Below are positions 8,002 through 14,999 of a stretch of 23,082 bases of DNA, in pieces. Source of the DNA: Bacteroidota bacterium (GTDB lineage Bacteria > Bacteroidota > Bacteroidia > Flavobacteriales > Weeksellaceae). Numbering within the stretch: the first letter of the stretch is position 1; every line of letters starts with the position of its first letter. The notes beneath the pieces are model-generated. The model had not been told where the DNA came from, made no database searches, and saw nothing but the letters and a program-made list of their open reading frames with translations. The stretch is from the NCBI GenBank assembly GCA_023433225.1, contig JAEZDQ010000004.1, positions 1 through 23,082 on the forward strand. Reading direction: 5' to 3'. The translations under genes and the position numbers were made by a program.

Positions 8002-10002
8002 TTATTTGACGATTTTCCGAGTCCAGGTTTCCCCTGTATCGGATTGGATTTTAATTACATATACCATTGTTTTAGGAAGTTCTATTGTATAATCTATTTG
8101 AGTTCTTACGCCAGATTCTTTGAAAATTGCGCGCCCGGCCATGTCGTAAACGGCAATGTCGGCAGAGTTCCAAGATTTGTCAAAACGGATTTTGTGTACG
8201 TCGCCGTCTTTGTAGATTTGCGTAAGCGAAACTTGTTCTTCCGAAACATTCATCTTGTCGGAATTTGAATCGGGTCCACCGTTCCAGTACACCACATAAC
8301 GGTCAGTTTGCGGTTGGTCGGCTCTTTCAATGTAGTAGGAAAAATCAGCCGTCACGGGGAGCAAAACATCCATTTCCTTGTCGTAAAAGAAATAGGAATT
8401 GCCGTCAATGAAATTTACGTCCTCCGGTTTTAGCTTACTGAATATGTTTTTGTAAAACAATTCACCTTTTAAATAATAGCCGTTGACATCATTCGTAATT
8501 TTTTTGAAGAATAGTTGGATGGGTTTGGCTACATACCTTGGATTCACGACATTGATTTGCATAACACGGTTGGCCATCACTTCTGTTCCGTCTGCGTTTT
8601 CCTGGGAAAGGAAGAAGCCCCAGTTGAAATCCGTGTATTCGGCTTCCAGAGGTTGCGCAATCCCGGTTTGTGATTTTGAGTCGACAATGATAAATACGTC
8701 ATTCCCGGTATTGGTTCCATCTTCGGTAACCAAGCTCAGTTTCAATTGGTAAAAAGAAGAGCGGCTTCCGTAAACATTCGTCAACGAAGGGTTGAAAACC
8801 AATTTGTCTTCCGAGTTGGTTTCCTGATAATCCGAACCGCTGAAATACCTTCCGGGCCGGTCGGGATTGGGATCAACAAGGACATTTTCAAACTTGGCGG
8901 GATCCATTGAAAAAGTTTTCAGCCCGTCGTTGAATTCGAAGGTACGGTCTCCTCTTGTCGTACTGCTATCTGATTTAAGCCCGATGTAAAAGCCTTCAAA
9001 AGGTTTTACAATCAAAGCTTCTGCGTCTCCTCCCCATTGGGTTCCGTCCCAAATCGCCCTTATTGCCTGAGGGCTTTGGATCCCTGAAGTCGGGTTCCAA
9101 CCGGTACCGGTAATTTTCACCACGCCCAGCAATCCTTGCACATAGGAATCATTTTCTTCTACACCGATGTAAGACAAATCAATATTAGAAGTATAAGGAT
9201 TCCCAAACTGGAAATAATACCTACCATGATGTGTAGAATTCTGCACACGTATATGTTCTTCTATGTAGCTGTCATAACGTTCATTGTACCAGTTTTTTTG
9301 TGACTTCCAAGTACTCCATGGAACGGTCACTTCACGGTACATCGCAGGCCGATAAGTAGGAGAATGGGTGCCGTTTGCCGGTGTGCCGGCATAACTCAAA
9401 ACATCAGTTCCGTCACCCATGTGGGAAATTAAATCCGGATGATTTACCAAGTTCAATAACACATAATCGGTAGGGTTGATGGGCGTTGCAGCGGCGATAT
9501 GGTCGTATTCGGGGCGAGTCCGGTTATCCCAAGTCATAATGGAATGGCTATACCTCCCTCCGACCGTTTGATAATTGAGACCAAAAAGAGCTTGGAAGGC
9601 AGCTGACACCGTTGGGAAACCATAGGGTATCGCAAATTGTCCCCATGTAAATGTTGTCGGACTAATGGTTTGCTTCTGCATGGTGAGCTTACCTGTGGAA
9701 GTCCTTCCATCATTGATACTCACTTGGCCGTAATGGTTGGCGTCCGTCCAGGTATTGATAAAGTTAGTTCCCTCTAAAGTAGTGTCTAAGTTCTGAAAAT
9801 CGCCGTTGATTCTGATATTCCCCGCATTGTTTAAAACGCCCGGCTGATTTGCCTGTGTCCCAAAAATAAAATCTTCTGCTGTATAAAATAGGGTGTTGGA
9901 TTTGATGACCACGGGCTCGTTACCCGTAATGTAGGTACTTTGGGAAAGTAAGGCACCTGACATAGCTACCGCAAAGAAAAGCGGTAAAAAGCACTTAATC
10001 AT
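8002..10002 (-). CDS. Secreted protein with T9SS type A sorting domain
   Basis: This 666-residue protein has a signal peptide (MIKCFLPLFFAVAMSGALLSQ) and a C-terminal type IX sorting domain over about the last 75 residues, with the features IAVYDMAGRAIFKES, then MVYVIKIQSDTGETW and the basic end TRKIVK. It should cross the outer membrane through the type IX system and be released or anchored on the surface. The roughly 550 residues between are rich in aromatic and polar residues with many short beta-like stretches and show no enzyme motif I recognise. A structural or adhesive surface protein is plausible but not shown. It is upstream of the small LPVDQY-tail gene in the same probable transcript. 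Confidence 0.85.
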   Translation of the reverse strand: MIKCFLPLFFAVAMSGALLSQSTYITGNEPVVIKSNTLFYTAEDFIFGTQANQPGVLNNAGNIRINGDFQNLDTTLEGTNFINTWTDANHYGQVSINDGRTSTGKLTMQKQTISPTTFTWGQFAIPYGFPTVSAAFQALFGLNYQTVGGRYSHSIMTWDNRTRPEYDHIAAATPINPTDYVLLNLVNHPDLISHMGDGTDVLSYAGTPANGTHSPTYRPAMYREVTVPWSTWKSQKNWYNERYDSYIEEHIRVQNSTHHGRYYFQFGNPYTSNIDLSYIGVEENDSYVQGLLGVVKITGTGWNPTSGIQSPQAIRAIWDGTQWGGDAEALIVKPFEGFYIGLKSDSSTTRGDRTFEFNDGLKTFSMDPAKFENVLVDPNPDRPGRYFSGSDYQETNSEDKLVFNPSLTNVYGSRSSFYQLKLSLVTEDGTNTGNDVFIIVDSKSQTGIAQPLEAEYTDFNWGFFLSQENADGTEVMANRVMQINVVNPRYVAKPIQLFFKKITNDVNGYYLKGELFYKNIFSKLKPEDVNFIDGNSYFFYDKEMDVLLPVTADFSYYIERADQPQTDRYVVYWNGGPDSNSDKMNVSEEQVSLTQIYKDGDVHKIRFDKSWNSADIAVYDMAGRAIFKESGVRTQIDYTIELPKTMVYVIKIQSDTGETWTRKIVK

Positions 10003-10059
10003 AAATCTTCAATATAGGTCGGTTTTCACTCTTTTGGTTTCACCCAATAAAATGAGGGA

Positions 10060-10067
10060 CAAATATA
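10060..10067 (-). promoter_or_regulatory. Promoter -7 box for the T9SS cargo gene
   Basis: The minus strand reads TATATTTG, matching TAnnTTTG, 57 bases before the ATG at 10002. No convincing -33 TTG is visible. The 139 bases between clpX and this gene are otherwise AT-rich with no gene. Confidence 0.5.
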
Positions 10068-10141
10068 CTAAAAATTAATTCTGTTCTGTAAAATTTTTAA
10101 AGAATTTATCAACAGCAAGGAATGTCTATCTTTTTCCGCAT

Positions 10142-11335
10142 TCAGACTGCTTTCGCGATGTTCTCCCGTGTCAATGTGAATTCTTCCGGAAGCTCATCTA
10201 CCTGATACATGAGGTCTGTGAAAATCTCTTCGGTGACGGAACGCAAGCCCCGTGCGCCCAGCCCCAATTCGTCCGCCCGCTGAACGATGTAATCCAAAGC
10301 GTCTTCTTTTACTTCCAGTTTGACGCCATCCAATTCGAATAATTTTTCGTATTGCTTGATCAATGCGTTTTTCGGTTCGGTCAAAATGCGCTTCATCGCT
10401 GTCTTATCGAGTGCCGTCAAATTCGCGATGACCGGCAGCCTGCCTATGAGTTCAGGAATCAATCCGAAAGCTTTCAAATCCATGGCATTGATTTCATTCA
10501 GTAAATCTTCTGCTTGCTTTTTATCATCATCGCTGCGGTAGCCGATTACGTGGGTATTCAGTCGGTTTGCAATCAGTTTTTCAATTCCTGAAAATGCGCC
10601 TCCGGCAATGAATAAAATATCTTTGGTATTGACTTCAACAAATTTCTGGTCGGGGTGTTTTCGGCCTCCTTTGGGCGGAACGTTCACGACGGTTCCTTCC
10701 AGGATTTTCAACATGGCTTGTTGGACACCTTCCCCGGAAACATCGCGGGTGATGGAAGGATTGTCACTTTTACGCGCAATTTTATCGATTTCATCAATGA
10801 AAACAATCCCTTTTTCCGCCAAGCTTACATCGTAATTGGCGTCTTGGAGCAGCCGTGTCAGAATGCTTTCCACATCTTCACCCACATAACCCGCTTCGGT
10901 CAGGACGGTGGCGTCCACAATCGCAAACGGAACATTGAGCATCCTTGCAATCGTTTTTGCCAACAAGGTTTTCCCGCTACCCGTTTCACCAACGAGGATT
11001 ACATTGGATTTGTCTATTTCCACTTCATCTTCGCCCGATTTCGGATTAAGAATCCTTTTGTAATGGTTGTAAACGGCTACGGAAAGGATTTTTTTGGCAA
11101 ATTCTTGTCCGATGATGTATTGGTCGAGAAAAACTTTGATTTCTTTCGGGGACTTCAAAGGAAGCGGGTCAAAATTTTCTAAATTTTTAAAGGCCACCTC
11201 TTCTTGGACGATTCCATGCGCTTGTTCGATACATTGGTCGCAGATATGACCATCGATTCCCGCCACCAAAAGATTCACTTCGCTTTTACTCCTCCCGCAA
11301 AAGGAACATTTATTTTCTTCCAATTTATTTTTCAT
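10142..11335 (-). CDS. clpX: ATP-dependent Clp protease ATP-binding subunit ClpX
   Basis: This 397-residue hexameric AAA+ unfoldase recognises tagged substrates and feeds them to ClpP. The N-terminal zinc domain has Cys10, Cys13, Cys32 and Cys35. Walker A is GETGSGKT at 116-123, the pore loop is GYVGE at 149-153, Walker B is VFIDE at 178-182, and sensor 2 is GARGLR at 360-365. The ClpP-contacting loop carries IGY (264-266) where Escherichia coli has IGF. Length is normal or slightly short for the family. It lies downstream of clpP on the same strand but is separated by 306 bases holding a terminator, and it has its own promoter box, so it is probably transcribed independently. Confidence 0.98.
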   Translation of the reverse strand: MKNKLEENKCSFCGRSKSEVNLLVAGIDGHICDQCIEQAHGIVQEEVAFKNLENFDPLPLKSPKEIKVFLDQYIIGQEFAKKILSVAVYNHYKRILNPKSGEDEVEIDKSNVILVGETGSGKTLLAKTIARMLNVPFAIVDATVLTEAGYVGEDVESILTRLLQDANYDVSLAEKGIVFIDEIDKIARKSDNPSITRDVSGEGVQQAMLKILEGTVVNVPPKGGRKHPDQKFVEVNTKDILFIAGGAFSGIEKLIANRLNTHVIGYRSDDDKKQAEDLLNEINAMDLKAFGLIPELIGRLPVIANLTALDKTAMKRILTEPKNALIKQYEKLFELDGVKLEVKEDALDYIVQRADELGLGARGLRSVTEEIFTDLMYQVDELPEEFTLTRENIAKAV

Positions 11336-11349
11336 TTATCAAAGGGTGG

Positions 11350-11357
11350 CAAAGTTA
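11350..11357 (-). promoter_or_regulatory. Promoter -7 box for clpX
   Basis: The minus strand reads TAACTTTG, matching TAnnTTTG, 14 bases before the clpX ATG at 11335. It lies downstream of the clpP-side terminator, which supports a separate clpX transcript with a very short leader. Confidence 0.6.
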
Positions 11358-11383
11358 CGAATTTAAGCCAAAATTAATAGCAT

Positions 11384-11418
11384 AAAAAAAACAGCAACAC
11401 AATACCGTGTCACTGTTT
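11384..11418 (-). terminator. Rho-independent terminator between clpP and clpX
   Basis: The minus strand forms a stem of AAACAG paired with CTGTTT and ACAC paired with GTGT, with small internal mismatches, followed by seven or eight Ts. This should end transcripts coming from tig-clpP before clpX. Confidence 0.8.
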
Positions 11419-11452
11419 CAAAATTAAAATCCTCTAAAACTACTTAATTTGA

Positions 11453-11584
11453 TTAATGCTTTGGGTTCATTCCACAAACAGAATCTTTCTCGTCTTTGTG
11501 AAATCCATAATTTGTAATTACAAAAGAATCCTTTTTATTTGAACCCAGCGGCAAAATCGCTGTTACAAAAGCGTTACATTTCAA
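11453..11584 (-). CDS. Possible small protein between clpP and clpX
   Basis: On the minus strand a frame reads from a TTG at 11584 to a TAA at 11453, giving 43 residues: hydrophobic first (MKCNAFVTAILPLGSN), then polar (KKDSFVITNYGFHKDEKD), ending SVCGMNPKH. The residue pattern looks like real protein rather than translated spacer, and the frame lies between the clpP stop and the terminator, so it would be on the tig-clpP transcript. There is no ATG start, the frame is short, and I recognise no family, so it may be chance. It accounts for much of the otherwise unexplained 306-base gap. Confidence 0.3.
   Translation of the reverse strand: MKCNAFVTAILPLGSNKKDSFVITNYGFHKDEKDSVCGMNPKH
11511..11524. 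promoter_or_regulatory. 14-base perfect palindrome, possible operator
   Basis: TTTGTAATTACAAA is a perfect inverted repeat in the clpP-clpX gap. It could bind a dimeric regulator, but it lies inside the possible small reading frame and no promoter box is placed against it, so the regulatory reading is weak. Confidence 0.2.
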
Positions 11585-11641
11585 ATTAAAACTAAAAATG
11601 AGTGAATTGCAAAACCCCTAGAATAACAAACAGGAACCTTT

Positions 11642-12304
11642 TTATTGTCTGGGCAATAAAACCTCATCTACCATTCCGTATTCTTTGGCTTGGGTAGAAG
11701 TCATCCAATAGTCTCTTTCGCCGTCTTTCTGAATCCGTTCAAAAGGTTGGCCTGAATGGTGGGCGATGATTTGGTACAGCTCGTCTTTCAACATCAAGAT
11801 TTGTTTCAAGGTGATTTCCATATCGCTTGCCTGACCTTGCGCACCGCCCAGAGGTTGGTGGATCATCACCCTGGAATGTTTCAAAGCGGAACGTTTGCCT
11901 TTGGCACCGGCACAAAGCAAAACTGCGCCCATCGAAGCTGCCATTCCGGTACAGATAGTCGCTACTTCCGGTTTCACCAACTGCATGGTGTCGTAAATGC
12001 CCAAACCGGCATGAACGCCGCCGCCCGGCGAATTGATGTAAATCTGGATGTCTTTGGCTGCATCTACACTTTCTAAAAACAACAATTGGGCTTGGATGAT
12101 GTTCGCGATTTCATCGTTTATAGGTGTTCCCAAAAAGATGATACGGTCCATCATCAACCTTGAAAAGACGTCCATTTGGGCTACATTGAGTTTACGTTCC
12201 TCGACGATGTACGGGGTCATGCTTTGGATGTAACCGTCTATATGAAGGCTGTTGATTCCTTCGTGCTTTACAGCATATTTTTTAAATTCTTCTCCGTGAT
12301 TCAT
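11642..12304 (-). CDS. clpP: ATP-dependent Clp protease proteolytic subunit ClpP
   Basis: This 220-residue serine protease subunit forms the tetradecameric chamber that works with ClpX. The catalytic triad is Ser124 (GMAASMG), His149 (MIHQP) and Asp198 (ERDYW). The spacing is identical to Escherichia coli ClpP with a constant offset of 27, so the N-terminal extension is about 27 residues longer. It follows tig by only nine bases on the same strand, so the two are almost certainly co-transcribed. It is separated from clpX by a terminator. Confidence 0.98.
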   Translation of the reverse strand: MNHGEEFKKYAVKHEGINSLHIDGYIQSMTPYIVEERKLNVAQMDVFSRLMMDRIIFLGTPINDEIANIIQAQLLFLESVDAAKDIQIYINSPGGGVHAGLGIYDTMQLVKPEVATICTGMAASMGAVLLCAGAKGKRSALKHSRVMIHQPLGGAQGQASDMEITLKQILMLKDELYQIIAHHSGQPFERIQKDGERDYWMTSTQAKEYGMVDEVLLPRQ

Positions 12305-12313
12305 AATGTTTAA

Positions 12314-13675
12314 TTAATGTTCGTGATCGTGGTCATGGGTGTGGTCATGATCGTGGTTGTGCTTTTTTGCTTTTTCTGTAACCACTTCGATGAATTCATC
12401 AAAAGTAAGGCCTTTTTCTTTTACTGACACATTGTCCTTAAACAGGTTCAACATCTTGTCCGCAAAAACCTGGTCTGCCATTCGTTGATATTCCTGTTGG
12501 TTGCTCAGCGAACTTTGGACGATTTTGTCCATGTCTTCATCCGGCACATTGTTCTGCCCGTACATGGCAAACTGTTCTTTGATGATTCTGCGGGTCGCTT
12601 CCTGCACGTCTTCGTGGGCAACCTTCAGTTCATATTTTTGTGCGATTTTGGACTCGATTAACTGGTAACGCAGGCTGTCCTCCATTTTTTTTACTTCCTG
12701 ACTGGCTTGTTCCAGACTCCCGATTTCTTCGTTCGAGAAATGCAGCCAGCGCGAAAGGAATTCAGTTGGCAAATCGAATTGGGTATGTTCGATCAATTCC
12801 TCCACCACGTCATTCATCAGTTGTTTATCGGTTTCGCGAACGTACATTTTTTCGGCTTCCTCTTTGATTTTTTGACGAAACTCTTCTTCAGAGCTTACCG
12901 AACCTTCGCCATAAATTTTGTCAAATAATTCTTGGTTTATTTCGGCACTTTCAGTTTTCGTTATTTCCCGGATGGTGAATTCCAATTCGGAATCAAAATC
13001 TTGGATTTCTTCAGGGGATTTGTCCAAAAGCGTTTCCAAATTAGCACTGTCTTCATATAAATCCTTGGGTTGGATGCTGATATGATCACCTACTTTTTTA
13101 TCGATGAATTTTTCGGGTTTCGCGATTTCGTCAGCGAAAAGGAAAGTTTCCTTTTCCAAATCCCCGGCTTTCATTTCGACCTTGATATTTGAACCTTTTT
13201 CCACTGTCTCCAATGGTTTCAAAGTCCCGAAACGCTGGGCGAAATTGTCAACGTATTTCTGAACTTCTTCTTCAGCCACATTGACTTTGTAACCAATGGT
13301 TTCTATTTTTGACAAATCGATGTCGAACTCCGGAGCCATTCCCAATTCAAATTCAAAATCCATTTGGTCGGCATCCCAATCAATATTTTCTTGTTGTTTC
13401 GGAAGCGGGTTTCCCAAGATGGAAAGTTGTTCTTTTTGGATATAATCGTTGATACCGTTTTGCAACAATTGATTTACTTCGTCAAAAACAATACTTTTCT
13501 CATATTGTTTCCTCACAAAACCCATCGGAACTTGGCCTTTTCTGAATCCTTTTATGGTAGCCGTTTTGCGGTAATTGTTCAGTGATTTTTCGACTTTGTC
13601 TTTGTAATCTTCTTTTTGGATGCTTATGGTAAGCACCGCATTCAAGTCATCAATATTGTTGCGGGTAATGTTCAT
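12314..13675 (-). CDS. tig: Trigger factor, ribosome-associated chaperone, with His-rich C-terminal tail
   Basis: This 453-residue chaperone binds the ribosome near the exit tunnel. The ribosome-docking signature GFRKGQVP is at 43-50. The middle domain is only a degenerate FKBP-type region, as is usual in this phylum, so isomerase activity is doubtful. A long helical arm region follows. The last 15 residues contain eight histidines alternating with acidic residues (HNHDHDHTHDHDHEH), a likely metal-binding tail. The ATG at 13675 is chosen because it begins the family N-terminus MNITRNNIDDLN; the frame stays open 21 codons further upstream but runs through the promoter. It forms an operon with clpP nine bases downstream. 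Confidence 0.96.
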   Translation of the reverse strand: MNITRNNIDDLNAVLTISIQKEDYKDKVEKSLNNYRKTATIKGFRKGQVPMGFVRKQYEKSIVFDEVNQLLQNGINDYIQKEQLSILGNPLPKQQENIDWDADQMDFEFELGMAPEFDIDLSKIETIGYKVNVAEEEVQKYVDNFAQRFGTLKPLETVEKGSNIKVEMKAGDLEKETFLFADEIAKPEKFIDKKVGDHISIQPKDLYEDSANLETLLDKSPEEIQDFDSELEFTIREITKTESAEINQELFDKIYGEGSVSSEEEFRQKIKEEAEKMYVRETDKQLMNDVVEELIEHTQFDLPTEFLSRWLHFSNEEIGSLEQASQEVKKMEDSLRYQLIESKIAQKYELKVAHEDVQEATRRIIKEQFAMYGQNNVPDEDMDKIVQSSLSNQQEYQRMADQVFADKMLNLFKDNVSVKEKGLTFDEFIEVVTEKAKKHNHDHDHTHDHDHEH

Positions 13676-13697
13676 TTTTCTTAAAAATTTTGGTCTG

Positions 13698-13730
13698 CAA
13701 AGGTATGAATTTATCGCTAACGAATTACAA
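13698..13730 (-). promoter_or_regulatory. Promoter of the tig-clpP operon
   Basis: The minus strand has TTG (13728-13730), a 22-base spacer, then TACCTTTG (13698-13705). Both elements match the Flavobacterium-type promoter TTG-N17-23-TAnnTTTG. The box is 22 bases before the tig ATG. Confidence 0.65.
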
Positions 13731-13802
13731 GATTTCAAAAATAGGATTGGAAGGAATCCGGCTTTAAATTCTGAATCAGAAATAGTGATTTATCGGGTTT
13801 TG

Positions 13803-13810
13803 TATCTTTG
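13803..13810 (+). promoter_or_regulatory. Promoter -7 box for the YqeY-like gene
   Basis: TATCTTTG matches TAnnTTTG and lies 16 bases before the ATG at 13827. It is divergent from the tig promoter about 100 bases away. No -33 TTG is visible at the usual distance. Confidence 0.55.
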
Positions 13811-13826
13811 TAAGAAATTTAATAAA

Positions 13827-14282
13827 ATGAACTTAGAGACCAAAATAATGGACCAGATAAAAGAAGCGATGAAAAGCAAAAACACCATCGCTTTGGAAGC
13901 ACTCCGCGCCATGAAATCGGAAATACTTTTACTGAAAACTTCTGGTGGAAGCGGAGAAGTGTCGGAAACACAAGAAACCGCTTTGCTTCAGAAACTCATC
14001 AAACAGCGGAAAGAAGCGGCGGAACAATTCACGGCGAATCATAGAACTGAACTGGCCGAAAAAGAATTGGCACAAGCTGAAGTCATACAAGAATTTTTAC
14101 CACAGCAGCTTTCGATAGAAGAATTGGAAATAAAAATCAAAGAAATCATTGTACAAACCGGTGCGGAATCTGCAAAAGACATGGGTAAAGTCATGGGCAC
14201 TGCATCTTCCACATTAGCCGGAAAAGCAGATGGAAAAACCATTGCCGAAACCGTCAAAAGGTTATTGGGTGAATTAAATTGA
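13827..14282 (+). CDS. GatB/YqeY domain-containing protein
   Basis: This 151-residue soluble protein covers a complete YqeY domain. An N-terminal helical part begins MNLETKIMDQIKEAMKSKNT, continues with ALRAMKSEILLLK, and includes the family stretch LLQKLIKQRKEAAEQF. A C-terminal region follows with EFLPQQLSIEELE and the MGKVMGTASSTLAGKADG motif. The domain is homologous to the tRNA-binding tail of GatB, but the role of the free-standing protein is not established. The ATG at 13827 is chosen because the family N-terminus begins there and a promoter box is just upstream; the open frame back to 13620 runs through the divergent tig gene. Confidence 0.92.
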   Translation: MNLETKIMDQIKEAMKSKNTIALEALRAMKSEILLLKTSGGSGEVSETQETALLQKLIKQRKEAAEQFTANHRTELAEKELAQAEVIQEFLPQQLSIEELEIKIKEIIVQTGAESAKDMGKVMGTASSTLAGKADGKTIAETVKRLLGELN

Positions 14283-14351
14283 ATTTCCATATCCGTTTAA
14301 AGTCGGATAAAAATCTCATTACAAGGTAATTAAATATAATTAGCCAACTCG

Positions 14352-14384
14352 AAAATGTTAAAATCTTAAAAATTTTAACATTTT
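14352..14384. terminator. AT-only perfect hairpin, possible bidirectional terminator
   Basis: AAAATGTTAAAAT (14352-14364) pairs perfectly with ATTTTAACATTTT (14372-14384) around a seven-base loop, and TTTTT then CCTATTTTT follow on the plus strand. It lies 70 bases past the YqeY-like gene. The stem has one G-C pair only, so termination would be weak; an operator is another possibility. Confidence 0.4.
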
Positions 14385-14429
14385 TCCTATTTTTAACAAA
14401 AGTTTAACCGCCTCTTTAAATTCTTTCAT
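14358..14429 (-). other. Open frame for a 23-residue amphipathic basic peptide
   Basis: On the minus strand an ATG at 14429 opens a frame of 23 residues, MKEFKEAVKLLLKIGKMLKF followed by LRF, ending in TAA at 14358. It is lysine-rich, with hydrophobic and charged residues alternating as in an amphipathic helix. The frame's end lies in the AT-rich hairpin. The sequence CCTTTG sits directly before the ATG, too close to serve as a promoter box. It could be a membrane-active peptide, or chance in AT-rich DNA. Confidence 0.15.
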
Positions 14430-14507
14430 ACAAAGGCATTCGAGCCGTTTAGACTGTTCATCGGAGATTCATGGAAGTCCCATTCAGCTATGAAAACGAT
14501 TCCTCCT

Positions 14508-14515
14508 TAAATTTG
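14508..14515 (+). promoter_or_regulatory. Promoter -7 box for the RlpA-like gene
   Basis: TAAATTTG matches TAnnTTTG, 25 bases before the ATG at 14541. The gap before it (14283-14507) holds only the AT-rich hairpin and short chance frames. No -33 TTG is visible. Confidence 0.55.
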
Positions 14516-14540
14516 CACATCGTTTGAAAACAAAATAGAT

Positions 14541-14912
14541 ATGAAATCAATATTAACTTTCATCTTACTTATCGGCTTCATCACCTTAGGCGGAGCGGGC
14601 TTGTACAACGGAGCTACTTGGCTTTCCGGTAGCGGAAAAGCATCTTGGTACGGCGATCAGTTTCACGGTAAAAAAACAGCGAGCGGAAAAGTTTACAACA
14701 TGAATGAATTGACGGCCGCACACAAAACCCTTCCATTCGGAACTAAGGTAAAAATCACCAACCAACGCAACGGGAAATCGGTTGTGGTAGAAGTGAACGA
14801 CCGTGGCCCATTTGTAAAAACCCGGCAATTTGATTTGAGCAAAGAAGCCTTTAAAACCATTGGAAATTTAGACAGAGGCTTGATGCCTATCGATTACGAA
14901 GTAATCAATTAA
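14541..14912 (+). CDS. RlpA-like double-psi beta-barrel protein
   Basis: This 123-residue protein has an N-terminal signal peptide or membrane anchor (MKSILTFILLIGFITLGGAG) and one RlpA-type double-psi beta-barrel domain. Family motifs are ASWYG at 34-38, LTAAHKTLPFGT around His61, and VNDRGPF around Asp87. In RlpA the corresponding residues belong to the lytic transglycosylase active site that cleaves bare glycan strands at the septum. There is no lipobox cysteine and no SPOR domain, so septal targeting as in Escherichia coli RlpA is not supported. The gene has its own promoter box and a strong terminator, so it is a single-gene unit. Confidence 0.92.
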   Translation: MKSILTFILLIGFITLGGAGLYNGATWLSGSGKASWYGDQFHGKKTASGKVYNMNELTAAHKTLPFGTKVKITNQRNGKSVVVEVNDRGPFVKTRQFDLSKEAFKTIGNLDRGLMPIDYEVIN

Positions 14913-14936
14913 ATATTTCCTATAAAAAAATTCCAT

Positions 14937-14961
14937 AAGCACCTTTTCAGGTGCTTTTTTT
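14937..14961 (+). terminator. Rho-independent terminator after the RlpA-like gene
   Basis: AAGCACCT (14937-14944) pairs with AGGTGCTT around a TTTC tetraloop and is followed by a long T-run. It lies 25 bases past the stop codon. Confidence 0.92.
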
Positions 14962-14999
14962 ATGCCGGATTTTAGTACATTTATCCCAGTATAGAAACC

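Noticed and set aside
10655..11182. 175-codon plus-strand open frame inside clpX
   Set aside because: It is antisense to an unmistakable clpX with intact motifs and shows no family features.
11546..11561. Small CAGCG/CGCTG hairpin after clpP
   Set aside because: No T-run follows on either strand; the real terminator is at 11384-11418.
12314..12360. Short alternating repeat (GTGATCGTGGTCATGG type)
   Set aside because: It encodes the alternating His-Asp tail of trigger factor and is not a CRISPR or tandem-repeat element.
13620..13826. 69-codon extension of the YqeY-like gene
   Set aside because: It crosses the tig start and both promoters; the family N-terminus begins at 13827.
14290..14312. 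TATCCG/CGGATA hairpin just after the YqeY-like gene
   Set aside because: Six-base stem followed by As, not Ts, on the plus strand; not a terminator.
14471..14527. 18-codon plus-strand frame (MEVPFSYENDSS...) before the RlpA-like gene
   Set aside because: It runs across the RlpA promoter box, so it would not be on that transcript; probably chance.
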